Assembly: GCF_937891315.1 (NCBI RefSeq)
Contig: NZ_CALAGI010000032.1
Location: forward strand, 1-16,229
Source: an uncultured Amaricoccus sp.
GTDB lineage: Bacteria; Pseudomonadota; Alphaproteobacteria; Rhodobacterales; Rhodobacteraceae
Direction: 5' to 3'
Length of the DNA: 16,229 bases
Position 1 is the first letter of the stretch; every line of letters begins with the position of its first letter. Below the pieces are notes generated by a model. The model was not told the origin of the DNA. It was given only the letters and a program-made list of their open reading frames with translations, and did not search any database. A program made the translations under genes and the position numbers. Below, piece by piece: positions 6,788-14,420 of the stretch.

Positions 6788-8239
6788 ATGACGGATTCGG
6801 CGGATGCCCGGGGCGGGGCCTGGTCGCGTGTGCGAGGTCATTTGCGCAGCCAGATCGGCAAGGACGCCTATCAGAACTGGATCGACCCGCTCGCCTTCGT
6901 CGGCGCCGACCATGGCGTGGTGCAGATCGCCGCGCCGACCAGCTTCATCGGCACCTGGGTCGCGCGGAACTATGGCGAGGTGATCCGCCAGCTGCTGACC
7001 AAGGAGCGCGTGCTGGTCCAGCGGCTGGAATTCACCGTGGCAGCGCCCACCGCCGAGGAGGGCTTCCGCCCACCGCGGGCTCGGGAGGCGGCGGCGGCGA
7101 AGCCGGAGGCCAGGCCCGAGCCTCGACCCGAGCCCCGACCCGAACCTCGTATCGAGACCCGATCGGAGACGGCGATGGTGGCGCCGGGCGATATCGAACT
7201 GCCGCAGTCGCCGCTCGATGGCCGGTTCACCTTCGACAATTTCATTGTCGGCAAGCCGAACGAACTCGCCCACGCGGCCGCCCGCCGGGTGGCCGAGGGT
7301 CGGGACGTGAGCTTCAATCCACTGTTCCTTTATGGTGGCGTCGGCCTCGGCAAGACACATCTGATGCATGCCATCGCCTGGGAGGTGCGGCATTCGCGAC
7401 CCGAGGCGCGGGTGCTCTATCTCTCGGCCGAGCAGTTCATGTACCGCTTCGTCTCCGCCCTGCGCTTCAAGGAGATGCATGGCTTCAAGGAGATGTTCCG
7501 CTCGGTCGACATGCTGATGGTCGATGACGTGCAGTTCATTTCCGGCAAGGATTCCACCCAGGAGGAATTCTTCCATACCTTCAACGCGCTGGTCGATCAG
7601 CACAAGCAGATCGTGATCTCCGCCGACCGCGCGCCCGGCGAGATCGACGGGCTGGAGGAGCGAATCAAGTCGCGCCTGCAATGGGGCCTCGTGGTCGATC
7701 TGCATCCGACCGATTACGAACTGCGCCTCGGGATCCTGCAGGCCAAGGCCGAGGCGCAGGCCGCGCTGCATCCGGGCGTGGTGGTCGGGCCGGGGGTAAT
7801 GGAGCTTCTCGCCCACCGGATCAGTTCCAACGTCCGCGTGCTCGAAGGCGCGCTGACCCGGCTCTATGCCTTCGCGGGGCTGGTGGGGCGCGAGATCAAT
7901 CTCGATATGACCCAGGAATGTCTCGCCGACGTGCTGCGCGCCTCCGAGCGCAAGGTCACCATCGACGAGATCATCCGCAAGGTCGCCGACCACTACAACC
8001 TGCGGATGTCCGACCTCCTGTCCGCCCGCCGCGCGCGGCAGGTGGCGCGGCCGCGGCAGGTGGCGATGTATCTGTCGAAGACGCTGACCTCGAAATCGCT
8101 GCCGGACATCGGGCGGCGCTTCGGCGGCCGGGATCACACCACGGTGATCCATGCCGTGCGCAAGATCGAGGAGTTGCGCAAGACCGACAACCAGATCGCC
8201 GAGGATGTCGAGCTGCTGCGGCGGATGCTCGAAGCCTGA
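6788..8239 (+). CDS. dnaA: Chromosomal replication initiator protein DnaA
   Basis: ATP-dependent initiator that binds DnaA boxes and melts oriC. Length 483 residues from the ATG at 6788; an ATG at 6773 would add five. Domain I (about 10-85) contains the DnaB/DiaA-contact fold. Domain II is a variable linker holding a tandem Pro-Glu-Pro-Arg run at about 108-121. Domain III is the AAA+ ATPase: Walker A GGVGLGKTH (183-191), Walker B LMVDD (243-247), sensor I region VISADRAP (276-283) and arginine-finger segment near EERIKSRL (290-297). Domain IV is the DNA-binding helix-turn-helix, with the signature IGRRFGGRDHTTVIHAVRKI (441-460). No good Shine-Dalgarno precedes either start. dnaN follows after a 115-base gap with its own promoter-like sequence. 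The gene is intact. Confidence 0.98.
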   Translation: MTDSADARGGAWSRVRGHLRSQIGKDAYQNWIDPLAFVGADHGVVQIAAPTSFIGTWVARNYGEVIRQLLTKERVLVQRLEFTVAAPTAEEGFRPPRAREAAAAKPEARPEPRPEPRPEPRIETRSETAMVAPGDIELPQSPLDGRFTFDNFIVGKPNELAHAAARRVAEGRDVSFNPLFLYGGVGLGKTHLMHAIAWEVRHSRPEARVLYLSAEQFMYRFVSALRFKEMHGFKEMFRSVDMLMVDDVQFISGKDSTQEEFFHTFNALVDQHKQIVISADRAPGEIDGLEERIKSRLQWGLVVDLHPTDYELRLGILQAKAEAQAALHPGVVVGPGVMELLAHRISSNVRVLEGALTRLYAFAGLVGREINLDMTQECLADVLRASERKVTIDEIIRKVADHYNLRMSDLLSARRARQVARPRQVAMYLSKTLTSKSLPDIGRRFGGRDHTTVIHAVRKIEELRKTDNQIAEDVELLRRMLEA

Positions 8240-8272
8240 GCGGATTTTCCGCTCGCTGGGGTTGCGGGGGCG

Positions 8273-8300
8273 CTTGCCCTTTCCCGCCGTTTCGCTAACG
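8273..8300 (+). promoter_or_regulatory. Candidate dnaN promoter
   Basis: CTTGCC (8273-8278), 16 bases, then CTAACG (8295-8300), resembling alphaproteobacterial sigma-70 promoters. It lies in the dnaA-dnaN gap and would start transcription near 8307, inside the inverted repeat at 8302-8339. dnaN may also be read from the dnaA promoter. Confidence 0.4.
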
Positions 8301-8301
8301 T

Positions 8302-8339
8302 CGCGATCCCTCCGGGAGGGATGCCCCCGGGGGATCGCG
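8302..8339 (+). repeat. Inverted repeat in the dnaN leader
   Basis: CGCGATCCC (8302-8310) pairs perfectly with GGGATCGCG (8331-8339) around a 20-base GC-rich centre that can form further GGG/CCC pairs. The dnaN Shine-Dalgarno AAGGG (8341-8345) begins one base beyond the stem. There is no U-run, so it does not look like an intrinsic terminator. It may limit ribosome access or processing on read-through transcripts from dnaA. Confidence 0.6.
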
Positions 8340-8354
8340 CAAGGGATGACACGC

Positions 8355-9473
8355 ATGAAACTTAGCATGGAGCGCGGCGCCCTCCTTCGGGCGATGAGTC
8401 GCGCGCAATCCGTCGTCGAGCGGCGCAACACCATCCCGATCCTCGGCAATGTGCTGATCGAGGCGGAGGGCGAGCAGGTGAGCTTCCGCGCCACCGATCT
8501 CGATATCGAGGTGATCGACCGGTCGCGGGCCATGGTGCTGCGCGCCGGAGCGACCACCGTCTCGGCCCATACCCTGCACGAGATCGTGCGCAAGCTGCCC
8601 GACGGGGCGATGGTCGAGTTGAATGACGACGGCCTTTCCGGGCGGCTCGAGGTGCGGGCCGGGCGCTCGCATTTCAGCCTCGCCACCCTGCCGCGCGAGG
8701 ATTTCCCGATCATGGCGAGCGCGGAATATCAGTGCAATTTCGCCTGCCCGGCGCCGGTGCTGCGCCGGCTGTTCGACAAGGCCAAGTTCGCGATCTCGAC
8801 GGAGGAGACGCGCTACTATCTGAATGGGGTCTATCTGCACGCGGCGAAGTCGGTGGAGGGGCCGGTGCTGCGCTGTGTCGCCACGGATGGGCACCGGCTG
8901 GCGCGGATCGACGCGGCGCTGCCGGCGGGGGCGGAGGATGTGCCTGGCGTGATCGTGCCGCGCAAGACGGTGGGCGAGTTGCGCAAGCTGCTCGACGATG
9001 ACGAGGCGGTGATCGCGGTGTCGGTCAGCGAGACCAAGGTGCGGTTCGCGACCCCGGACGTCACCCTGACCTCGAAGGTGATCGATGGGACCTTCCCGGA
9101 TTATTCCCGGGTGATCCCGACCGGCAATTCCAAGCGGCTCGAGGTCGACGCCGCCGAGTTCGCGCAGGCCGTTGATCGTGTGGCGACCGTCTCCTCGGAG
9201 CGGAGCCGCGCGGTGAAGATGGCGATCGAGGATGACCGGCTGATCCTCAGCGTCAATGCGCCCGACGCCGGCGCGGCGGACGAGGAACTGTCGGTCGCCT
9301 ATGCCGACGAGCGGCTGGAGATTGGCTTCAACGCGAAATACCTGCTGGAGATCGCCGGGCAGGTGGATCGCGAGAACGCGGTCTTCCTGTTCAATTCGTC
9401 GGGCGATCCGACCCTGATGCGCGAAGGCAACGACGAATCGGCGGTCTATGTCGTGATGCCGATGCGGGTGTGA
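8355..9473 (+). CDS. dnaN: DNA polymerase III beta subunit (sliding clamp)
   Basis: Ring-shaped homodimer that tethers DNA polymerase III to DNA and serves as the docking hub for repair polymerases and ligase. Length 372 residues, typical. Three clamp domains follow one another (about 1-120, 128-250 and 252-372). Recognisable signatures include the N-terminal MERGALLRAMSRAQSVVERR, IPILGNVLI, the second-domain TRYYLNGVYLH and CVATDGHRLA, DGTFPDYSRVIP, and the conserved C-terminal YVVMPMR that lines the peptide-binding pocket. The ATG at 8355 is preferred to that at 8346: AAGGG at 8341-8345 is well spaced only for 8355, and homologues start MKL. recF follows 25 bases after the stop, probably in the same transcript. 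Confidence 0.98.
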   Translation: MKLSMERGALLRAMSRAQSVVERRNTIPILGNVLIEAEGEQVSFRATDLDIEVIDRSRAMVLRAGATTVSAHTLHEIVRKLPDGAMVELNDDGLSGRLEVRAGRSHFSLATLPREDFPIMASAEYQCNFACPAPVLRRLFDKAKFAISTEETRYYLNGVYLHAAKSVEGPVLRCVATDGHRLARIDAALPAGAEDVPGVIVPRKTVGELRKLLDDDEAVIAVSVSETKVRFATPDVTLTSKVIDGTFPDYSRVIPTGNSKRLEVDAAEFAQAVDRVATVSSERSRAVKMAIEDDRLILSVNAPDAGAADEELSVAYADERLEIGFNAKYLLEIAGQVDRENAVFLFNSSGDPTLMREGNDESAVYVVMPMRV

Positions 9474-9498
9474 TCCCGCGGTCCGGCCGCGCGGCGCG

Positions 9499-10542
9499 AT
9501 GAGGCTCGCGGTCGCGCGGCTGCGGCTGTCGCATTTCCGCTCACACCTGGCGCTCGAACTCGACTTCGACGGCCGGCCCGTCGCGATCTTCGGGCCGAAC
9601 GGCGCCGGCAAGACCAATCTGATCGAGGCGATCTCGCTGCTGTCGCCGGGGCGCGGCTTGCGCGGCGCGGCCGCGGAGGATCTGGCGCGGTCGCCGGAGC
9701 GCATCGGCTGGAAGATCGCGGCGGTGCTTGAGAGCCCGGACGGGGCGCATGAGGTGGCGAGCTGGAGCGAGGGCGCCGGGCGCCGGGTCGAGATCGACGG
9801 CAAGACCGCGCCGCAGTCGGGCCTCGGCCGGATGGCGCGGGTGCTGTGGCTGACCCCCGCCATGGACCGGCTGTGGATGGAGGGCGCGTCGGAACGGCGC
9901 CGCTTCCTCGACCGGGTCACGCTCAGCCTGTTCCCGGAGCATGGCGAGACGGCGGCGAGCTACGAGCGCGCCTTGCGCGAGCGCAACCGCCTGCTGCGCG
10001 ACGGGTCCCGCGATGGCGTCTGGTACGAGGCGCTGGAGGCGGGGATGGCGGAGTTCGGCGCGCGGCTCGACGCAGGGCGACGGGCGGCGCTGGCCCGGCT
10101 CGCGGCGGCGCCGGTCAGCGACGCCTTTCCCCGCGCCGAACTGACGCTGGAGGGCGAGGGGCCGCGCGACCGGGACGGCCTGGCCGCCGCCCTGCGCGAG
10201 GGCCGGGGGCGGGACATGGCGGCGGGGCGCGGCCTCATCGGGCCGCATCGCGACGATCTCGGAGCGGTCTACGCGGCGAAGGGCGTGGCGGCGCGGCTCT
10301 GTTCCACCGGCGAGCAGAAGGCGCTGCTGATCAGCCTGATCCTCGCCAACGCCCGCGCCGTGGCGGAGGATTTTGGCGCCCCGCCGGTGCTGCTGCTCGA
10401 CGAGGTCGCGGCGCATCTCGACGGAGCGCGGCGGGGGGCGCTCTACGCCGCGATCGCCGGGCTGGGCGCGCAGGCGTTCCTGACGGGGACGGGGGTGGAG
10501 TTGTTCGAAGGTCTGGACGCGGCGCGGCTGGGGCTGGCGTAG
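9499..10542 (+). CDS. recF: DNA replication and repair protein RecF
   Basis: SMC-like ABC ATPase (347 residues, slightly short of the usual 360) that with RecO and RecR loads RecA at single-strand gaps and stalled forks. Motifs: Walker A GPNGAGKTN (32-40), ABC signature STGEQKALLI (269-278), and Walker B VLLLDE (297-302) followed by the D-loop region AAHLD. The central arm region (about 90-230) is Arg/Ala-rich and less conserved. The start ATG gives the expected N-terminus, with the RLRLSHFRSH strand before the P-loop; no clear Shine-Dalgarno is seen, which suggests coupling to dnaN. The gene ends at a hairpin (10543-10560) facing the convergent methyltransferase gene. It appears intact. Confidence 0.96.
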   Translation: MRLAVARLRLSHFRSHLALELDFDGRPVAIFGPNGAGKTNLIEAISLLSPGRGLRGAAAEDLARSPERIGWKIAAVLESPDGAHEVASWSEGAGRRVEIDGKTAPQSGLGRMARVLWLTPAMDRLWMEGASERRRFLDRVTLSLFPEHGETAASYERALRERNRLLRDGSRDGVWYEALEAGMAEFGARLDAGRRAALARLAAAPVSDAFPRAELTLEGEGPRDRDGLAAALREGRGRDMAAGRGLIGPHRDDLGAVYAAKGVAARLCSTGEQKALLISLILANARAVAEDFGAPPVLLLDEVAAHLDGARRGALYAAIAGLGAQAFLTGTGVELFEGLDAARLGLA

Positions 10543-10560
10543 GGCGGACCCCGGTCCGCC
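10543..10560 (+). terminator. Hairpin after recF
   Basis: GGCGGACC (10543-10550) and GGTCCGCC (10553-10560) form a perfect inverted repeat starting at the last base of the recF stop codon, in the gap between two convergent genes. There is no U-run, so it is either a weak or factor-assisted terminator, or an mRNA 3'-end protector usable from both sides. Confidence 0.5.
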
Positions 10561-10615
10561 ATCCCTCGGGAGCCCGGTGTCATCAGGGCCGGCGCCGCGG
10601 CCGGTCCCGGAGCTT

Positions 10616-11731
10616 TCACCCCAACGCCTCGGTTCGGAACAGGCGGATGCGGAGGCCGCCGTGCGGAATTGGCGCGCCGGTCGGCAGGAAGGGCAGGGCC
10701 GTCGCCTGGGCGAGCGCGGCTTCGGTGGTGACGAGGCCGACGCGCCAGCCGGTGAAGCCGGCGCGCAGGGTCTCGCCGAGGGTGGCGTAGAGCGGGATCA
10801 GGGCCTTGGGGTCGCCGAGGCGGGTGCCGTAGGGCGGGTTCACCATGACGAGGCCGGGCGGGCCGTCCGGGCGGCGCAGCGCGCTGATCGGCGCCTCGGT
10901 GAAGTCGGTCAGGTCCGAGACGCCGGCGCGGGCGGCGTTGGCGCGGCTCATGGCGATGGCGCCGGCGTCGCGGTCCGCGCCGCGGAAGCGGAGCGGCGTC
11001 GCGACGCGGACCGCGCCGGCGCGCAGGTCGGCCCAGGCGGCCGCATCGAAGGTCGCGAGGCGTTCGAAGGCGAAGCCGCGGGAGCGGCCGGGAGCCAGGC
11101 CGGCGGCGATCTCGGCCGCCTCGATGACGAAGGTGCCGGAGCCGCACATCGGGTCGAGCACCGGCTCCACGCCGGCATAGCCGCAGGCGCGCAGCAAGAG
11201 GGCGGCGAGGGTCTCGCGCATCGGGGCGGCGTTCACCGCCTGCTTGTGGCCGCGGCGGTGCAGCAACTCGCCCGAGGTGTCGAGGCTGAATTCGCACATG
11301 TCCCGCTCGATCCGGGCGCGTAAGGTGACCGCGTCCTCGACCGTGCCGTCGACGACCGGGGCGCCCAGGGTTTCGCGGATGGCCGTGGCGATGCGCTGGC
11401 GGGCGGCGCCTTCGTGATAGACGCGCGAGGCGTGCGAGGTGACCTCGACGCGGACCGGAACATCGGGGCGCAGAAACTCCGCCCAGGCGAATTTCCGGGC
11501 CCGCTTGTCGAGTTGGGCGAGGTGCAGCACGCGAAAGCCGCCGATCCGGGCCAGCACCCGGCTCGGGCCGCGCAAGCTCAGGTTCGCCCGCCAGACATCG
11601 GGCCAGCCGCCCCGGAACGTCACCCCTCCCGGCACCCCCTTTGGCGAGGGAAAACCGGCGGCGCGCGCCTCGTCCGCCAGGACGGGCTCGAGACCGGGCG
11701 GCCCGGCGAGGAAGATTTCGAACGGATCCAT
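10616..11731 (-). CDS. RlmL-like THUMP-domain class I SAM-dependent RNA methyltransferase
   Basis: Predicted 23S rRNA guanine-N2 methyltransferase corresponding to the N-terminal (RlmL) half of E. coli RlmKL. Length 371 residues; the RlmK half is absent, as in many non-enteric bacteria. The N-terminal ferredoxin-like/THUMP region spans about 1-160, including EIFLAGPPGLEPVLADE and FSLDTSGELLHRRGHK. The catalytic domain has ALLLRACG, SAM motif I DPMCGSGTF (193-201) and motif IV NPPYG (298-302). The frame is open much further upstream over gyrB, but homology starts at the ATG at 11731, and the gap to the divergent gyrB is then 183 bases. No Shine-Dalgarno is clear. It lies on the opposite strand between recF and gyrB. 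By homology it modifies G2445; that assignment is inferred. Confidence 0.9.
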   Translation of the reverse strand: MDPFEIFLAGPPGLEPVLADEARAAGFPSPKGVPGGVTFRGGWPDVWRANLSLRGPSRVLARIGGFRVLHLAQLDKRARKFAWAEFLRPDVPVRVEVTSHASRVYHEGAARQRIATAIRETLGAPVVDGTVEDAVTLRARIERDMCEFSLDTSGELLHRRGHKQAVNAAPMRETLAALLLRACGYAGVEPVLDPMCGSGTFVIEAAEIAAGLAPGRSRGFAFERLATFDAAAWADLRAGAVRVATPLRFRGADRDAGAIAMSRANAARAGVSDLTDFTEAPISALRRPDGPPGLVMVNPPYGTRLGDPKALIPLYATLGETLRAGFTGWRVGLVTTEAALAQATALPFLPTGAPIPHGGLRIRLFRTEALG

Positions 11732-11855
11732 GTGGCGCTTTAGCGTGAAATCCCGGGCGGGGCGACCTATATGTGAAAGGCGCCCAGACGGGACGCTCGC
11801 CGGATTAAGCCTTTGACTCAAGGCCCGGAATCTCCCCGTTTTTCGATGCTGGAGC

Positions 11856-11884
11856 GTGACAATCGCGCGAAGCCCCGATAGACT
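11856..11884 (+). promoter_or_regulatory. Candidate gyrB promoter
   Basis: GTGACA (11856-11861), then 16-17 bases, then ATAGAC/TAGACT (11878-11884), 31 bases before the gyrB ATG. Another TTGACT at 11813-11818 lacks a matching -10. Plausible from spacing only. Confidence 0.35.
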
Positions 11885-11914
11885 GCGACACCATTGCCAA
11901 GGACCTTTCCCCAC

Positions 11915-14332
11915 ATGTCTGAACCGCTCCGCGTCCCCGAGGAATACGGCGCCGATTCCATCAAGGTTCTCAAGGGCCTGGAAGCGGTGCGCAAGCGGCC
12001 GGGGATGTATATCGGCGATACCGACGACGGTTCCGGCCTGCATCACATGGTCTACGAGGTCGTGGACAACGGCATCGACGAGGCATTGGCCGGTCACGCC
12101 GACATCGTGCAGGTGACGCTGCATGCCGACAGCTCGGTCAGCGTCTATGACAACGGCCGCGGCATCCCGGTCGGCATCCACGAAGGCGAGGGGGTCAGCG
12201 CGGCCGAGGTCATCATGACCCAGCTGCACGCCGGCGGAAAGTTCGACCAGAACAGCTACAAGGTCTCGGGCGGGTTGCACGGGGTTGGCGTCAGCGTGGT
12301 GAACGCGCTGAGCGACTGGCTGGAACTGCGCATCTGGCGCGAGGGGTTCGAGCATGTGGCGCGGTTCGAGCGCGGCGACACGGTGGAGAGCCTGCGCCGC
12401 GTCGGGCCGGCCGAGGGCAGGAAGGGGACCGAGGTGCGGTTCCTCGCCTCGACCACCACCTTCTCCAACCTCGACTATGTCTATGCGACGCTGGAGCATC
12501 GGTTGCGCGAGCTGGCGTTCCTCAATTCCGGCGTGCGGATTTCGCTCCGCGACGAGCGGCACGCCGAGGTTCAGGAGACCGAGCTGCATTATGACGGCGG
12601 GGTGCGCGAGTTCGTGCGCTATCTCGACCGCTCGAAGACGCCGCTGATCAAGGATCCGATCTTTGTTTCGGGCGAGAGGGACGGCATCGGCATCGAGGCC
12701 GCGCTCTGGTGGAACGACAGCTACCACGAGAACGTGCTGCCCTTCACCAACAACATCCCCCAGCGCGACGGCGGCACCCATCTCGCGGCCTTCCGCGGCG
12801 CCTTGACGCGGACCATCAACAACTACGCCGGGGCGAGCGGCATCGCCAAGAAGGAGAAAGTCGCGATCACCGGGGACGACGCGCGCGAGGGGTTGACCTG
12901 CGTGCTGTCGGTGAAGGTGCCGGACCCGAAATTCTCCAGCCAGACCAAGGACAAGCTGGTGAGCTCGGAGGTGCGGCCGGCGGTCGAGGGTCTCCTGAAC
13001 GAGAAGCTCGCCGAATGGTTCGAGGAAAATCCGGCGGACGCGCGGGTGGTCATTGGCAAGATCGTCGAAGCGGCGGTCGCGCGCGAGGCGGCGCGCAAGG
13101 CGCGCGACCTCACCCGACGCAAGACGGCGATGGACGTGGCGAACCTGCCCGGCAAGCTGGCGGATTGCCAGGAGAAGGACCCGGCCAAGGCCGAGCTCTT
13201 CATCGTCGAGGGCGACAGCGCCGGCGGCTCGGCCAAGCAGGGACGCAGCCGGGCGAACCAGGCGGTGCTGCCGCTGCGCGGCAAGATCCTCAATATCGAG
13301 CGGGCGCGGTTCGACCGGATGCTGTCATCGGAGGCGATCGGCACGCTGATCACCGCGCTCGGCACCGGGATCGGTCGCGACGAGTTCGACGTGGGCAAGT
13401 TGCGCTACCACAAGATCATCATCATGACCGATGCCGACGTGGACGGCGCGCATATCCGCACCCTGCTCCTCACCTTCTTCTTCCGGCAGATGGAGGAACT
13501 GATCACGGCGGGGCACCTCTATATCGCCCAGCCGCCGCTCTTCAAGGTCGCGCGCGGCCGGTCGGAGGTCTATCTCAAGGATCAGGCGGCGCTCGACGCC
13601 TATCTGGTCGAGCAGGGGGTGGACGGCGCGGCGCTGCGGCTCGGCGACGGCGCGGTGATCGCCGGCGCCGATCTCGCGCGGGTGGTCGAGGAGGCGCGGC
13701 TGGTGCGCGCGACACTGAACGCCTTTCCGACGCATTACTCGCGCCACGTGCTGGAGCAGGCGACGATCGCCGGCGCCCTGGTCAAGGGTGTGCTCGACGA
13801 CGATCCTCAGGGCACGGCGGACCGGGTCGCGGCGCGGCTCGACCTGATCGCGGCGGAATACGAGCGCGGCTGGCAGGGACGTCCGACCCAGGACGGCGGC
13901 CTGCGCCTCTGGCGCAGCCTGCGCGGGGTCGAGGAGGCGCGCGTGCTCGACGGCGGCGCCCTGCGCTCGGCCGAGGCGCGCCGGCTCGCGGCCCTGACCC
14001 CGGCCCTGCGCGAGGTCTATTCCGAGCCCGCCGCGCTGGTACGCAAGGAGCGCGAGCAGCCGATCTTCGCCCCGACCGACCTCCTCGACGCGGTGATGAA
14101 GGAGGGCGAGAAGGGCCTGACCCTGCAGCGCTACAAGGGTCTCGGCGAGATGAATCCCGAACAGCTCTGGGAGACGACCCTGGACCCCGAGGCACGGACG
14201 CTGCTGCAGGTCCGGATCGAGCATCGCGAGGACGCCGACGAGGTCTTCTCCAAGCTGATGGGCGACGAGGTCGAACCCCGCCGCGAATTCATCCAGACCA
14301 ACGCCCTGAGCGTGGCGAACCTCGATTTCTGA
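11915..14332 (+). CDS. gyrB: DNA gyrase subunit B
   Basis: ATPase subunit of DNA gyrase, which with GyrA introduces negative supercoils; 805 residues, normal for proteobacteria. The GHKL ATPase domain shows EVVDNGIDEA (48-57; catalytic E48, N52), DNGRGIP (79-85) and the lid GGLHGVGVSVVNALS (from 119). The transducer carries QTKDK with its ATP-contact Lys. The TOPRIM domain has EGDSAGG (432-438) and DADVDG (506-511). A proteobacterial insert follows, and the C-terminal RYKGLGEMNPEQLWETT contacts GyrA. It is GyrB rather than ParE by length and the insert. The ATG at 11915 has AAGGAC ten bases upstream; a TTG at 11894 is less likely. The stop is followed within about 12 bases by repeat and IS91 remnant sequence, so no native terminator is visible. 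The coding sequence itself is intact to the family ending. Confidence 0.98.
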   Translation: MSEPLRVPEEYGADSIKVLKGLEAVRKRPGMYIGDTDDGSGLHHMVYEVVDNGIDEALAGHADIVQVTLHADSSVSVYDNGRGIPVGIHEGEGVSAAEVIMTQLHAGGKFDQNSYKVSGGLHGVGVSVVNALSDWLELRIWREGFEHVARFERGDTVESLRRVGPAEGRKGTEVRFLASTTTFSNLDYVYATLEHRLRELAFLNSGVRISLRDERHAEVQETELHYDGGVREFVRYLDRSKTPLIKDPIFVSGERDGIGIEAALWWNDSYHENVLPFTNNIPQRDGGTHLAAFRGALTRTINNYAGASGIAKKEKVAITGDDAREGLTCVLSVKVPDPKFSSQTKDKLVSSEVRPAVEGLLNEKLAEWFEENPADARVVIGKIVEAAVAREAARKARDLTRRKTAMDVANLPGKLADCQEKDPAKAELFIVEGDSAGGSAKQGRSRANQAVLPLRGKILNIERARFDRMLSSEAIGTLITALGTGIGRDEFDVGKLRYHKIIIMTDADVDGAHIRTLLLTFFFRQMEELITAGHLYIAQPPLFKVARGRSEVYLKDQAALDAYLVEQGVDGAALRLGDGAVIAGADLARVVEEARLVRATLNAFPTHYSRHVLEQATIAGALVKGVLDDDPQGTADRVAARLDLIAAEYERGWQGRPTQDGGLRLWRSLRGVEEARVLDGGALRSAEARRLAALTPALREVYSEPAALVRKEREQPIFAPTDLLDAVMKEGEKGLTLQRYKGLGEMNPEQLWETTLDPEARTLLQVRIEHREDADEVFSKLMGDEVEPRREFIQTNALSVANLDF

Positions 14333-14343
14333 GGAGGTGTAGG

Positions 14344-14401
14344 TTTGCGCATAAGGTTGCGTTTCACCCATATCCTTGCGCGTTTGCGCATAAGCTTGCG
14401 T
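14344..14401 (+). repeat. Near-identical 19-base direct repeat at the left edge of the IS91 remnant
   Basis: TTTGCGCATAAGGTTGCGT (14344-14362) and TTTGCGCATAAGCTTGCGT (14383-14401) differ at one base and start 39 bases apart. A further TTGCGC lies between them, so TTGCGY occurs five times in about 57 bases. The block sits between the gyrB stop and the first transposase-like codons. It may be the terminus of the IS91-type element or a recombinase site; both readings are inferred. Confidence 0.7.
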
Positions 14402-14420
14402 ATCGCGTGAAGTCATTCGA

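Noticed and set aside
6689..8713. 674-codon minus-strand open frame over dnaA and dnaN
   Set aside because: Antisense shadow of two conserved genes, with no recognisable motifs.
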